A DNA stretch of 64,000 nt from assembly GCF_019175385.1 (NCBI RefSeq), contig NC_083340.1, positions 18,426,336 through 18,490,335 on the forward strand, written 5' to 3'. This document shows positions 1 through 14,070 of the stretch, in pieces. Under the pieces are notes generated by a model. The model had not been told where the DNA came from, made no database searches, and worked only from the letters and a program-made list of their open reading frames with translations. Made by a program: the position numbers and the translations under genes. Source of the stretch: Lycium barbarum (taxonomy: Eukaryota; Streptophyta; Magnoliopsida; Solanales; Solanaceae). The stretch's first letter is position 1; each line of letters starts with the position of its first letter.

Positions 1-2088
1 ACTCCTTTGACTCAAAATAATACGCCTTTTCAGTGGTTCGATGAGTGAGAGAAGATATTCGAAAAGCTCAAGACTTTGTTGGCTTCAGCTCCTATTTTAT
101 CTCTACCAGTCGAGAGAAAGGATTTCACCGTGTATTGTGATGCTTCGCGTATAGGTTTGGGTTGTGTTCTGATGCAAGATGGTAAGGTTATTACCTATGC
201 TTCGAGGCAGCTGAAGGTGCACGAGAAGAACTACCCCACTCATGACTTGGAGTTGGCGGCTGCAGTTTATTCTTTGAAGATTTGGAGGCACTACTTGAAT
301 GGGGTTCATTGTGAGGTTTTCACTGATCACCGTATCCTTTAGCATGTGTTCAATCAGAGGGAGTTGAACTCCAGACATCGCATATGGATGGAGTTTCTCA
401 AGGACTATTTGACCATTTTGTATCATCCGAGCAAGGCCAATGTAGTGGCAGATGCTTTGAGCCGGAAAGCGGTGAGTATGGGTAGTTTTGCCCGATTAGT
501 ATCTGCGGAGAGACCTTTGGCTAAAGACGTTCAGACTTTGGCAAACGGGATGCTGAGACTAGATATTCCAGATTCAGGTAGAGTTTTGGCTTGTGTTGAG
601 GCGAGGTCATCGCTTTTGGATCAGATTAAGGCACAGTAGTTCGAGGATGCGAAGTTGTGCAAGATTCGTGATAAAGTGTTGAGTGGAGAGGCCAAGGAAG
701 TAATTTCGAATAGTGAGGAGGTTATGAGGATTAAGGGGCGTGTTTGCGTTCCTCAGGTTGGTGATTTGATCAAGTTAATTTTAGAGGAGGCTCACAATTC
801 TAGATATTCTATTCACCCTGGTGCTACCAAGATGTATCATGATTTGAGACAACACTATTGGTGGGGTAGGATGAAGAGTGATATCGTTGAGTTTGTTTCT
901 CAGTATTTGAATTCCCAGCAGGTTATGTATGAGCATCAGAGATCGGGAGGTATGCTTCAAAGGATGCCCATTCCATAGTGGAAGTGGAATGGAATAGCCA
1001 TAGATTTTGTGGTTGGTCTTCTGAAGTCCTTGGGAATGTTTGATTCGATTTGGGTTATTGTAAATAGGCTGACTAAGCCTACGCACTTCATTCCAGTTCA
1101 GATGACCTACAATGTAGAGAAGTTGGCCAAGATCTATATCCGAGAGATTATTCGACTGCATGGAGTGCCCATTTCCATTATCAACGACAGAGGCACTCAG
1201 TTCACGTCTTATTTCTGGAGGACTTCGCAGGCCGAGATGGGGACTCAGTTGGATCTTAGTTTCTTTTCACCCCCAGACGGATGGTCAGTCTAAGCGGACG
1301 ATTTAGGTGTTAAAGGATATGTTTCGATCTTACGTGATTGACTTTAGTGGTCATTGGGACCAATTCTTATCTTTGGCAGAGTTTGCGTACAATAACAACT
1401 ATCATTCGAGTATCGACGTGGCACTATTCGAGGCTTTATATAGGAGGAGATGCCGATCTCCGATTGGCTAGTTTGATGCTTTTAAGGTGAGACCTTGGGA
1501 TACCGATCTTTTGAGGGAGTTGTTGGATAAGGTGAAGTTAATTCAAAAAAAGCTTCTCACGGCTCAGAGTAGGCAAAAGGAGTATGTGGACCGGAAGGCC
1601 CGGGATCTAGAGTTCATATAGGTGAGTAAGTCCTGTTGAAGGTTTCGCCTATGAAAGATGTGATGATATTTGGGAAGACGGGCAAGCTTAGCCCGAGGTT
1701 CATTAGCCCATTTGAGATCCTTCGTCATGTGGGAGAGGTACCTTATGAGTTAGCATTACCTCCAGGTTTTTCGGATGAGGTGTTTCATGTGTCTATGCTG
1801 AAGAAATATCATTCAGACGAGTCTTATATCATTCAGTGGGATTCGGTTCTATTTGATCAGAATATGTCTTTTGAAGAGGAACCAGTGGCTATTTTGGATG
1901 AAGAGGTTCGAAAGTTGAGGTCAAAGGAGATAGCTTCGGTAAAGGTTCAGTGGAAGCATCATCCAGTCGAGGAGGCTACTTGGGGGATTAAGGTTGATAT
2001 GCGTAATAGATATCCCCAGCTTTTCACCCAGTTAGGTACCTTCCCTTCGTTTCGTTTCTTGTCCGTTCGAGGACGAATGATTGTTTAA
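1..2088 (+). pseudogene. Ty3/gypsy (chromovirus) pol remnant: RNase H, integrase, chromodomain-like tail
   Basis: A decayed polyprotein read in frame 1 and cut off by the window start. About 1-470 holds the end of reverse transcriptase and the RNase H domain (YCDAS at about 137, SRQLK, TDHR, ADALSRK at about 450). About 655-1290 is integrase: HPGATKMYHDLRQHYWWGRM, then IDFVVG and NDRGTQF with two of the DDE acids. About 1636-2050 is the C-terminal domain with a chromodomain-like end (VKVQWKHHPVEEATW). Lesions seen: in-frame stops near 46, 340, 637, 976 and 1291, then frame loss before the third catalytic acid. The usual integrase zinc-finger cysteines (CLxC) read YLNS, so the finger is destroyed. 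The family normally copies and integrates a retroelement; this copy cannot. It continues directly into the LTR at 2099. Confidence 0.93.
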
Positions 2089-2098
2089 TTGGTATAGA

Positions 2099-3985
<1,887 letters not shown>

Positions 3986-5360
3986 CCCCATGGGTCACTT
4001 GGGATTATGTTTTGGTTAACATCTCATATTCAGAAGTTACACTTAGCTTGCCAGCTCCCTCCATCTTGGTAGGTCGCTTTTTCCTCCTCTTAACTAATTA
4101 ATGACTAGCAAATTTTCCAAATATAAATGTATTTTCTTTCACGTTTCTGGATCATTATGTGGAATGAGTTTTCTCCTTAGAATCTCTATTAGATCTAATT
4201 ACCAGATTTTAATTCATATTAAAATTTATATGACTACTTCATTCATGGATTAATTTTGTTTTACTATTCTTGAGTTTTCGTAGCTTGTTATATAGTCACA
4301 CAATTAAAGCTCAATTGATTGGAACTGTCGTAATGGCTTAATCGCCAAGTGTTTGGTCTCCATATGGTTGAAAGTGCCAAGTCTATAGGACATATATAAC
4401 TCGCCTATCTTCAATTTTAAGTGGTACACTATTCCGTAGTCATTTTCCTAATTTAATTACAGTCTACTACTCAGAGGCTTTGTAAGAAAAGTACCCTACA
4501 AATTTTCCTTCTACTAATATTTGTGTTTAATTATTTAATTAATAAAAGAATTTAACTTCGATACATTAATAATAAAAATGATTTTTTTTTTTACAATAAA
4601 AAGTTTTTTACACTATCAGTATCACCCTTTTTTCATATAACCATTTGACATCGTCGAAAGTCCACAAAATCAAATAATACAAATCCGTGCAACATAGGAG
4701 CCATTATTAAAGGGGAGGTGCTCCCTATCAAGGGGTTAAATTTATATTTCCATGGCTCAAACCCCAGATAACTGGCTATGGACGGAGGAATCCCATCCAT
4801 TCCTATCCACTCCACCACACCCCTTGATGATTATACGATCAAGTCACTTAAAAGATAACTACGTGCAATTAACAATCATAAAAGTTGAAATTGATAACCT
4901 GAAAAATAAGGCAAGTTACTTGCTAAAACATGTTAAATACAATACCGAGAGTGTGAACCAATTTCATATTGTCACTATATACAATTAAATCCATAATACA
5001 CATTTCTTTTTTAGCCAAAAAAAAAAAAGGAAAAGAGAAGAAGTAGTACATATTTTTTCTCCACAATGCATGGACCTCGGACTTGTCCCTTTCTTTGATG
5101 TGTAGGAGAAATTCTAGACACACTTAATAGAAGCACTAGTCGCTATCTAGGATCAAGATTCTTGATCCTCAAAGGTCATATATGCAATTCTAGAAATTAT
5201 TGAACATAAATATTAAGACTAGTTTGCTAGCATGCTATGTAAAGATTGCACAAAAGGCAAAAAGCATATAATCCCTCAAAATTGGTTGTCAAATATTTTG
5301 ATGTTATAAAGATTTTCAAGAAACGTGTAATCCTTCAATGTGTGCCCTTTTTAGCATGAA
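3986..5360. other. Non-coding AT-rich stretch
   Basis: No gene is supported here. The only recognisable element is a SINE-like block at 4695-4840. The region has homopolymer A/T runs and no reading frame with protein character. The short open frames at 4752 and 4923 have no visible homology and overlap or abut the SINE. Confidence 0.6.
4695..4840 (-). mobile_element. SINE-like element, copy 1 (tRNA-derived, degenerate)
   Basis: This block is homologous to 39808-39940: shared CTCCCTATCAAG, a box-B-like GCTCRAAYC segment (in reverse), GGACGGAG, and CCTTGATG in the same order and spacing. On the minus strand copy 2 shows box-A-like TGGTGTAATGA and box-B-like GATTCGAGCTC, as in tRNA-derived SINEs transcribed by RNA polymerase III. 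I did not find a target duplication. The family name is not known to me. Confidence 0.5.
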
Positions 5361-5368
5361 CCAGGGAG

Positions 5369-5525
5369 TAAACCGGTCAACCGGTCCGGAACCGGAACCG
5401 GTTGAACCGGTTTACCGGTTCCGGTTAACCGTTTATTTTGTACCGGTCCGGTTTCAATTTTTTTGAAATCGAAACCGGTTAAACCGGTAAAACCGGAACC
5501 GGAACCCGTTAACCGGTAAACCGGT
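5369..5525. repeat. Left subterminal ACCGG array of hAT copy 1
   Basis: About 150 bases are packed with AACCGGTT, ACCGGAACC and related words on both strands. hAT transposases are known to bind short subterminal repeats, so this is probably the binding region. That role is inferred from family knowledge. Confidence 0.8.
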
Positions 5526-5651
5526 GGAATTTAAAAAAAATTAGTTTGTAGCCGTTGCGGCAAATGGACTGTTGCCCAATGGTCCCCAACTCTTTTTTTC
5601 CCCCCAAACCCCCCAAACTTTTTTTTAACACTTTAACCCATCCCTCACCCC

Positions 5652-5659
5652 TATATAAA
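5652..5659 (+). promoter_or_regulatory. TATA box of the hAT copy 1 transposase gene
   Basis: TATATAAA preceded by CACCCC and followed by a CT-rich leader (CTCTTCTCTTTCTCTC). It lies about 390 bases before the ATG at 6044. The same block is kept in hAT copy 2 (31294-31301), which supports it as the promoter. Confidence 0.65.
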
Positions 5660-6043
5660 CCCCTCTCCATTTTCATTTTAATCCACACCAATTCACTCTT
5701 CTCTTTCTCTCAAATCTCAATCTCTCAATTATAGTTACTTTGCAACAATTAGCTACTTTAAATTTCTCTCAAATAAATATTATAAAGTCTTATTATAGTT
5801 TAAATTATTAATTTTGCAATTATAATATTGTTGGTGAAGTTGGTGATTTTGCAACAATCCGAAGTAGCTTTGGTTGATTTGCATTATAACTGCCTTCACT
5901 TTGTTGGAAATTAGTCCGGCAATTTGGTACCTTCGTTCCAACTCTATCTTTAATTTACGCAATTTAATTCTAGCAATTTAATTTATTGCAATTCATTTTC
6001 TTGTGATTTATTTGAGTGTGATTTAAATTAATTCTATTTAATA

Positions 6044-7599
6044 ATGGCGAAGAGATTTAGACGTGGTAGTAGTAGTAGTATTGTTAGGCGTGGGCTTAAT
6101 GAGGAAACATTTGTGGAAGAAACACCTAATTTAGGTATTGATATTGGTGGAAATAATTCACTTTTAGGTCATGAGGCAATGCAACAACATTATACTGACA
6201 CTTTTAATGAAATTGATGATGATGAAACACAACCCCCCCCCCCCCCCCCCCCGAAAATCCCATAGGAGATACATGTCCTGCACAATCACATACATAAGAC
6301 AAACCACCTAGAACACGTAAGTCAACCGCTAAAATTTGGAAATTTATGACTAAGGATAGGAAAATCCAAACAGCTAAATGTACCCTATGTGGACAAATAT
6401 TTACTTTTAAGCAAGAAACTAGTAAGGATGGTGGAACGGGTACACTAAATGGTCATATGAGAAAGAAACATATGGATGTTTGGGGAGAGCAAACGGGTTC
6501 AAATGTGGGGGTATTCAAATGACGATAGACCCACAAAATTGAAGTAGAAATTGAGACTAGGTGGAACTACACTTACATTATGCTACAACAAGCATATGAG
6601 TATAGGATTCCCATACAACAAGTTCACAACAAATATAATATTAATAGTGATGATTGGTTAAATTTTACTGATTGGGAAGATGTTAAGGAATGTGTTGAAC
6701 TCTTAGAATTTTTTTATAATGCAACTCTTGCTTTTTCTAGACAATTCTATCCCACGGTAACCGGAATTTTAGCCTACTTAGCGGAAATAGCTAGAGTTTT
6801 ACAAGAGTATAAATATAAACCCGGTTATCAAGCGGCTATTTTTGATATGACAACAAAATTTAAGAAGTATTTTTTTCCCATCCCAACTTTATTTATATTG
6901 GGTTCTCTTTTAAATACTTGTTTAAAAGTGTCTTATACTAAAGCATTGGTTGGTCAAATTTATACATTTTTAGAAATTGAAGAGGGAGTTCAACCATCTT
7001 TAGCTAAAGCCGAAACCGCTATTGATGACGAGTTTAGAAAAGTTTTTACTCATTATTCTAATTTGGAAGAACATGCTACACCCGTTGCTCCACGCCGTAC
7101 TACTTCTCAAAGTAGCAAAAAGGGCTTGTCGGGTTTAAAAGTTTTACATTCACATCCAACTCCTTGTAATGCAAACTTTGATGAATATCACTTTTATTTG
7201 ATGCAGCCAAATGTGGATAGCAAGGAACTAGATGAGCTGGACGTCTTAGCATGGTGGAAGAAATACAAGGCAAGTCATCCGATATTCTCAAGAATGGCGC
7301 GAGATATCCTTACGGTTCAAGTATTAACCGTGGCTTCGTAGAGTGCATTTAGCCAGGGAAGACAACAAATTGGAGACCATAGACACTCATTATCCGGCTT
7401 TAGCTTGCAAGGACTAGTGTGCATTCGCTATTGGATTAGATCGGAGCAACGCAACCAAAACTTAGAAGCGGAGGAAGGCGAAGAGGAAGAGATTGAAGAT
7501 TTGATAGCAAGTGGACCGGACCAAATGGAAGACTTTGAAGATATCTCCATGGCCGAATATGATATGGGGGAAATTAACCAAATGATTGAGAATTGGTGA
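6044..7599 (+). pseudogene. hAT transposase remnant (BED finger, DUF4413-like region, dimerisation domain)
   Basis: The ATG at 6044 (MAKRFRRGSSSS) is shared with copy 2. A BED-type zinc finger at about 6320-6480 (CTLCG ... GHMRKKH) is now out of frame after a 20-base C run at 6233. The catalytic centre between the finger and about 6540 is missing. 6580-7341 is the region usually following the RNase-H-like fold (MLQQAYEYRIPIQQV onward), ending in the dimerisation motif LDELDVLAWWKKY. A TAG at 7339-7341 interrupts the motif where copy 2 reads GAG. The C-terminus (7342-7599) is acidic (AEEGEEEEIED) and otherwise open. It resembles plant RICESLEEPER/DAYSLEEPER-type proteins but cannot be active. 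Confidence 0.9.
6233..6252. repeat. 20-base poly-C run inside the transposase frame
   Basis: The run encodes a proline tract and ends the first open frame 3' of it at 6265. In this short-homopolymer setting the length may also be a sequencing or assembly error, so the frameshift should be treated with caution. Confidence 0.9.
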
Positions 7600-7633
7600 T
7601 TTTATTATTCTACTATTTCTTTGCAACTCATGT

Positions 7634-9976
7634 TGTAACACCCCGTATCTTGGAACTAAGTTTAGACTCATATCATTAGAGTTTTAGTGGAAAAACTGAA
7701 GATTTGAACGTTTTACGAAAATGGTTGATAGGCCTACTTCGGGCAGAGATAACTCCTTGATTAGTTGGGAATTCGGGAAAGTACCCTTAATGAAAGTTGT
7801 AGTATGTAGAAATACCTTTCTAACGATATAAGGACCAAGACAATCAGAAATCGGAGCAAGGAGATATGATCGTCTCAATATGGCTAATAGTAAGGCACAT
7901 AAAATTCAATAGAATCGGCTAAATTTTCGATACGTCTGTCTTCCAGTCCAATTTGGTGAAAATCTGTTGGGAATTTGAGGAAACTTAAAACGTGAAAGTT
8001 GTATCCCTTTGAAATATCTTTCCAACGGTATATTATGGAGCCCAAACAGATCTCTGTACAAGACGTTATGTCCATTTTACCGAACACTGTGCCGAACCAA
8101 CAGCCGTAGCTCTTTCAGGCGCGTGGGGGCTCGTGCGATGGCCCCGCATCGCGGGCCGATCGCGAAGGTCTGAGTATTTAGCTGGAGAACATTGCGCGAT
8201 GGTCCCGCATCGCGTACCAATCGCGAATCGGGCCAGATTCGGGTCAAAACGTCGGGTTACGCGTTTTTAGTTATATCTAAGGTTTGGGGTTTATTTCCCC
8301 AGCACCCCATTCACGAAAAATTACCCTAAAGTTAATAAGAACAAGTCCCAAGCCTCAAGAACCATACAAGGTAAGTGTTATCATGATTCTAGGTTGAATT
8401 CAAGTCCCTAATCTCTTTCTAACTTGAGTAAACCCTTTTAATCAATAGATTTGTGAGTGGAACATTATTGTTGGGCGTGGAAACCCTAGAACTTGAATTC
8501 AAGAGGATTGAACGTCAAAAAGGTAATGTTTCTACACTCTAATCATTCATAATAGTGAATTGATGAGTTCTTGGGAGAATAGTAAATGGGTTTAGTAAAG
8601 AGAATTACACGAACTATAGTAGGGTTTTGGATTGTTGACTTGAGATTGTTATAATGATATGGGTGATGGAGAATGATGTTAATTACACCTAATTAAGATT
8701 GTAGAATCACCTAGAAGTAATAGAATGGGAATTGGGTGAAGAAATCACCATTAATGGAGACTGTGGAGCTTTATGCCCACTAAGTGTTTGATAAAATGCT
8801 TAGATGACCAAATCATGAATATTATTGCTAATATAGAATCCCTTTGACTTGTATTGATATAGATCAAAGTTGAAAGGGTTGACGAACATTGTATTACGCT
8901 CAAATGCTGGAATTAAGGTATGTGAGGCTAACTATCTACGTTAGGGAATGTTCATGATTCTCCCTATGCCTCATTCTTCATACTTGTCAGCAATTTGACT
9001 CAGAATATAGTTAGCCCTAGTTTCATGATATGATATAGAACTTTTATCTTCTAGGGTTGCAGTTACAGAATTCGTTCATGGTTGTCACTTTGAACATCAT
9101 GAACTCAGCACGTAATCTTTATAGACTTATGCATTATTATCACATGAGTCTCAGTCAGTGTATAACCAGTTATTTGTAAGAGTCCCATAATCAGAAACAG
9201 TTATCATGCTATCAGCTATAGCCAGTCTCAGTTTTGTAAATTGTTAATGTTGAACACCTGTATCTGTACTTTTGGGCCCTAGGCCACAGTTTATGCATAC
9301 GTATTGCTTGGGCCAGAGGCCACAGTTTTTGTGCACATTATTTGGGCCCTAGGCCACAGTTATATTTACAGTTTTACAGGTGATTCTTCATCCAGAACAG
9401 GGAGCACTTCAGCTTCTTGCTTTCCTGTTTAGTTCAGTTCCAGTTTCAGTTTCAGTTTCAGTATTTTATTGCTTCAGTTGCTTTACATACCAGTACAATT
9501 TAAATGTGCTGATGTCCCTTTTATTGCTTGTGGGCCTGCATCGATATACAGGTTAACGACTCAGCTATTTAGGAGTGCACGTATCAGCTACTGGTGAGCC
9601 CCAAATTCCTTCGAGGCATTGTCAGCCATCCAGTTATTTCAGTTTATAGACAGCTCTATTATTCAGTACTCTTGGAGGCTTCATAGACACAGTTCAGACA
9701 GTCAGATATTTATTATGTTAGCCTTGATGGCAGTTGTTCAGTCGTTTTGGTTTAGCCATGTTGGCTACTTTTAGATATATGTTCAGATTGTCTATGTATT
9801 TCCGCATTATGATTTCAGTCAGACTTTTAGTTAATCAACATGTGTTAGTTTTATTTTATAAATTAGTTATGTTTTGGTATCACATGTTGATTCAGCCAGC
9901 CAGTTGGTTCGCTCGGTCACATGCAGTCAGGCACCGGGTGCCGTGTTACGTCCAGGCCCAAGTTCGGGGCGTGACA
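7634..9976 (+). repeat. 5' LTR of the large-LTR gypsy element
   Basis: It runs from TGTAACACCCCG to CGGGGCGTGACA, a short terminal inverted repeat. It holds a CpG-rich block at about 8110-8245 (GCATCGCG and CGATCGCG words) and three copies of TTGGGCCNNAGGCCACAG near 9271, 9308 and 9342. A run of CAGTTTCAGTTTCAG lies near 9440. In the first 370 bases it differs from the 3' LTR at about 13 places by eye; later parts look more similar. Confidence 0.95.
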
Positions 9977-9981
9977 AAGCT

Positions 9982-9994
9982 TGGTATCAGAGCC
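9982..9994 (+). promoter_or_regulatory. Primer binding site, initiator tRNA-Met
   Basis: TGGTATCAGAGCC starts 5 bases after the LTR and is complementary to the 3' end of plant initiator tRNA-Met. This is the usual primer of plant gypsy and copia elements. Confidence 0.93.
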
Positions 9995-12190
9995 CTAGGT
10001 TCAAGTGTCTTAGGGAGTCTATGAAGCCGTGTCCAGTGGGGTTTCTTTTATATGTGTGAGGGTCTCACATATATAAACAGTTGACCACCAAGACATTCAG
10101 GATTTGTCTCATTTCTTTCTACTCTAGATCGTGCCATGAAGCTTAGAGCAATAAGTAACTTCTTTTCTTATCGAATTACGTACGTTTCGAATGCGCAGGA
10201 GATGAACAGGTAATTCAAGGCCCAACTGAGGTTGATTATCCATAGGGATACAATTGTGAAGTACTTGCTGGTAACGAATGAGACTTCAAGTGCTATTGAA
10301 AGTAGAATATAATATAAGTTGCCCGAGAAGGGGTGTAGTAGAATGAATGGTAGGTTGAATGATAATGATGTTCTTGAGAAAGGAGAATGGGATACAACAG
10401 GGAGAGGATATCAGAGAAATTAGAAAAGAAGCTAAGTCTACAGGAAACATAAATCACGAAGGATCTCAAGGAGGTGGTGGCAGACAGTTTTCTACCGGAG
10501 GTCATCAGGACCCACTCCATCTGCAGCTAGTGCACTAGTCTTGAGGTCTAGATATGATCAAAAAGGTCAGTTTAGCTAGAAACATATTTTAAGAGCACCA
10601 GCCTCTCAGTGACATACCCGTGTGAGCCACAGAAGTTTTCAGAATCTCATGTGTAACAAGTGTTATATGAGACACCAAAGGGGTGTACCGTTTGTGCCTT
10701 GATATGTGTTTCGGTGGCCCCTCTTAATTCTCAAGCACAGTCAGGTTGTAATACAGCTAAGCCTGGTATTTTAGTTCTCAGTGAAGACTGCTTGGATGTT
10801 TCAACAGGTAGTCAGAACAAACAGGCATCCCCAGTTATCACCACAAATGAGATTTTCATACGAACTATGCTTGTTAATAAAAGAGGTATGTATGAAATAA
10901 GAACCATGAGCAGATGATATTAAATTTTCGGGAATGATTTTAGTTTGTTTAAGTTAGTCAGATCAGAGTTAGAGAGTACGATGGTTGTAAGTTACTATAA
11001 GAAGTAATTATTATAATGAGATAAGAAGATGTGATAGTTCTCGATTAAGCTATATGAGTAAGTGTTTATCCCTGATGTGTATAGTCTGATACGATTTTGA
11101 AGTGTATAGAAAGTTTGGGTTTAGTTGTTCCAATCTTTCGTATAATATAGATGACAGTTTGTTAAGTGTGATCCATAGTTCAGAAAAGATAGTATATAAC
11201 CATAGAATAGCATTAGATGATGAGGGAGAGTTAGAAATAACTTAGGTTATTCAGAGCAAAATAAGAAAATATGAAGCTAGCAGGTGATTAACAGAAAAAT
11301 AGTAAGTAAGTTTTGAGTAGATACAATGCATTAGCAATTTCAGCAGAACTAGTAGAAGTATGATTTGATTTCCTTAGTTAGATGAACATCTTAAGTGGGT
11401 GACAGTTCGGATACATCCGAATGTGTGTTAGAAACCAAGGGCTTAAGTTAAGTTCAGAGTAGAGTGATTAGTGGAAGAATAAATCAGCTAAGCCGTAAGA
11501 GAGCAAACTACAGAAGAATAGCCTTTAAGAGTTGTCAAAGGGGGTTGTCCTAAGATTTACAGTGTGAGTAGAGTTAAGTCATTAAGATGGAGTATGCCAG
11601 TTATGAATACAGTAGCAACCCGTTCATGTAAGTAAATTTAGTTTTTCCCCATGAGAAATTGCTCAGATGTGAGTCAAAAAAAAAGTCATCAGTGTTGTAG
11701 AGTACAAAGGAATTACAGAAGATAAGGAATGTTAATTGGATCCCATCAAAAGAGAAGAATTGGTAAGTATAAGATGTTAGCCTTGATCTAAGGGGGAGAT
11801 GCATAAATTGCCAGTAAGTCCAGTGAGATAATTGAAGACCCGAAGGGTTAGTATGAGATATGAAGAACCTTAGTTCAGTTAGGTTGGCATAATGAGATAG
11901 TCTCCAAAGGGAATATGCCTCAACTTAGAGGAAACCCGAAATGAGTAGAATGATCATCGAACGAATCGTGTCAAGTTCAATTACTATCGATTAGGCGATT
12001 ACGAAAAAGCTATAAGATCATGCCAGTTATGTGTCACAAGGGTAGTGCCATTACATGAGACTCTAATCTTTAGGGTGCTAGTCATAGACTTAGCGCACAA
12101 CAGTACTATGAGTATTTTAGGAAGTATCTCAGAAAAAAAAATCAAGTATAGGAAGTACAGCTCATGATTTAGGCAGACAAGAGAACTAAG
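9995..12190 (+). pseudogene. Degraded 5' interior of the gypsy element (gag-like remnant)
   Basis: No long frame survives. Fragments at about 10130-10720 look like the end of a gag protein with a ruined zinc knuckle (CNKCYMRHQ near 10650). The rest, to 12190, is stop-rich DNA in which I recognise no protease or RT. Assignment to gag is by position and weak similarity only. Confidence 0.4.
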
Positions 12191-13910
12191 GTGAAAGAAG
12201 TTCACCACCTATCCAAGCTAGGAATTCGACTTTCGGACTTCGAAGCGGGTGCAGTTGTTGCCCAGAACATGGCTTATTCCTCCTTAGTCATCGAAGTTAG
12301 AGAGAAGCAGTTTAGTGATTCCTACTTGCTGCAGATGAAAGAGGGGATTCACGAACAGAAAGCCTTAGCTTTTGAACAAGGGGGAGATAATGGTACCATG
12401 AGATACCGAGGCAAATTATACATTCCAGATGTAGATGGGCTCAAAGAGCGGATTGTGTCACAGGATCACAATTCCAGAATGTGGCAGGGTTTGTAGCTAA
12501 GTGGCCCAATTTTTTTTGCAAGTGAAAGCCGAACACTAGAGGCCCTGCGACTTATCTCAGAATATAAATATTCCTGTTTTGAGAATGGGAGATGATAATT
12601 ATGGACTTTATAGCAGGTCTACCTCATTCAGTTAGAAGGCACGACCCGATTTGGGTGATTATGGACAGACTTACGAAGTCAGCGCACTTCTTGCCAGTTA
12701 AGACCACAGATTGAACAGAAGATTATGCCAAGTCATATATTAATGAAATTGCCAGATTGTATGGGACCTTAGCGTCCATCATTTCAGATTTTGGTGCCCA
12801 GTTAACAGCAAACTTCTAGAGATTATTTCAGAAAGGATTGGGTGCGAGGGTTAACCTCAGCACAACTTTTCAATCGCAGACCGATGATCAGACAGATACG
12901 CTATTCAGATATCATGTTATAATATTCATGTCAGCTTAGTACTCAGATATCAGTCCAGTACTCATGTATTCATGTCAGTCCAGTATTCAGTTAGTGTGCT
13001 AGTTCCGTATTCAGTCAATCCAGTATTCAGTCAGCTTAGTATTCAGTTAGTTCAGTAGACATTTAGTTCAGTATCTGAGCAATTCAGCAATCATGTATTC
13101 ATTCAGTTCAGTAACCATGTGTCCTTGATTTCAATGGTAATTGGGGCGACCACCTGCCTCTTATTGAGTTTACTTACAAAAATAATTACCATACTAGTAT
13201 TGGGATGACACCGTTTGAAACCCTTTTGAGTGAAGGTGCAGATCACCGATTGGTTAGCTTAAAATTGGGGAAGCAGAGTTGTTAGGACCAGATTTGGTCT
13301 ATCAGGCTATAGAGAAGGTCAAGTTGATTTAGAAGCGTTTGTAAACGGCTCAGAATTGCCAGAAGTTTTACACAAATGTGAGACAGAGAGATTTAGAGTT
13401 TGAAGTTAATGACTGGGTATTTCTTAAGCTCTCACCTAGGAAGAGTGGCATGAGATTTGGTAAGAAGGGGAAGCATAGTCCCGCCATATTGGACCATACA
13501 GAATCCAATGAAAGGTCGTTCAATTGGCTTATGAGCTTGAGTTTCCACATGACTTGATTATTATGCATCTAGTGTTTCAAGTGTCCATGTTGAGAAAGTA
13601 TGTGGGAGACCCATCATTGATTGTCCCGGTTGATAGCATAACAGTCAATGATAATTTGACTTATGAAAGAGTCCCACTGAAAATCCTTAATCACCATGTT
13701 TGAAAGTTGAGGATTGAGGAGGTAGCCTCAGTGAAGGTTTTGTGGCGAAGTCAGAAAGTTGAAGAGGCTACATGGGAAACAGAAGAAGACATGAAGTCCA
13801 TCTATTCCTATCTCTTTGAAGAATCAGCAGAAACCGGTGAAGGTATTATACCTTTCCCTCTCAGATCTTTCCTTCTACAGTTTCTACATTATCAGTATTC
13901 AGCCTGTTAG
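12191..13910 (+). pseudogene. Integrase and chromodomain-like remnant of the gypsy element
   Basis: 12191-12496 matches the linker before integrase in this clade (VHHLSKLGIRL ... LYIPDVDGLKERI). 12600-12900 carries integrase core pieces with several stops. About 12905-13115 is an inserted ATTCAG-rich repeat. The core resumes with LDFNGNWGDHLPLIEF near 13118, followed by RDLEFEVNDWVFL near 13386. A chromodomain-like tail (EEVASVKVLWRSQKVEEATW) lies at 13707-13850. The catalytic site cannot be assembled in one frame. Confidence 0.8.
12905..13115. repeat. ATTCAG/GTATTCAGTCAG-type repeat block inside the integrase remnant
   Basis: About 200 bases of imperfect units such as CAGTATTCAGTCAG and CATGTATTCATGTCAG replace the short segment that normally joins QTDGQ to the GNW motif. 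Similar ATTCAG/TTCAGTT-rich DNA occurs near 13915-13990 and in the LTRs (about 9440-9700), so the block may have come from the element itself. Confidence 0.75.
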
Positions 13911-14057
13911 ACAGTCAGCTTAGTAGTTGTTCAGTTCAATAAATAATTCAGTTCAGACCCTTTTCAGTTCAATTTTCATGTGCTCATGACAGTTAGTGTG
14001 CACATGTCTCGACAGTCACTCTTTATCAGAATTCATCATTCGAGGACGAATGATCCC

Positions 14058-14070
14058 AAGGGGGAGATAA
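14058..14070 (+). promoter_or_regulatory. Polypurine tract of the gypsy element
   Basis: AAGGGGGAGATAA lies immediately before the 3' LTR. It is the usual plus-strand primer for reverse transcription, after the clade-typical CGAGGACGAATG. Confidence 0.9.

Noticed and set aside
4752..4988. Plus-strand frame of 78 residues
   Set aside because: It overlaps a SINE-like element homologous to 39808-39940 and has no protein similarity I can see.
5367..5376. A 9-10 base direct repeat reading ACCAGGGAGT around the hAT element
   Set aside because: Not taken as the full duplication: the element ends in TA at both sides, which leaves exactly 8 bp (CCAGGGAG). The extra matching bases come from the flank or the element's first T.
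9734..10059. Open frames of about 60-96 residues, one repeated near 16170
   Set aside because: They lie in the LTRs, are duplicated because the LTRs are, and have no protein features.
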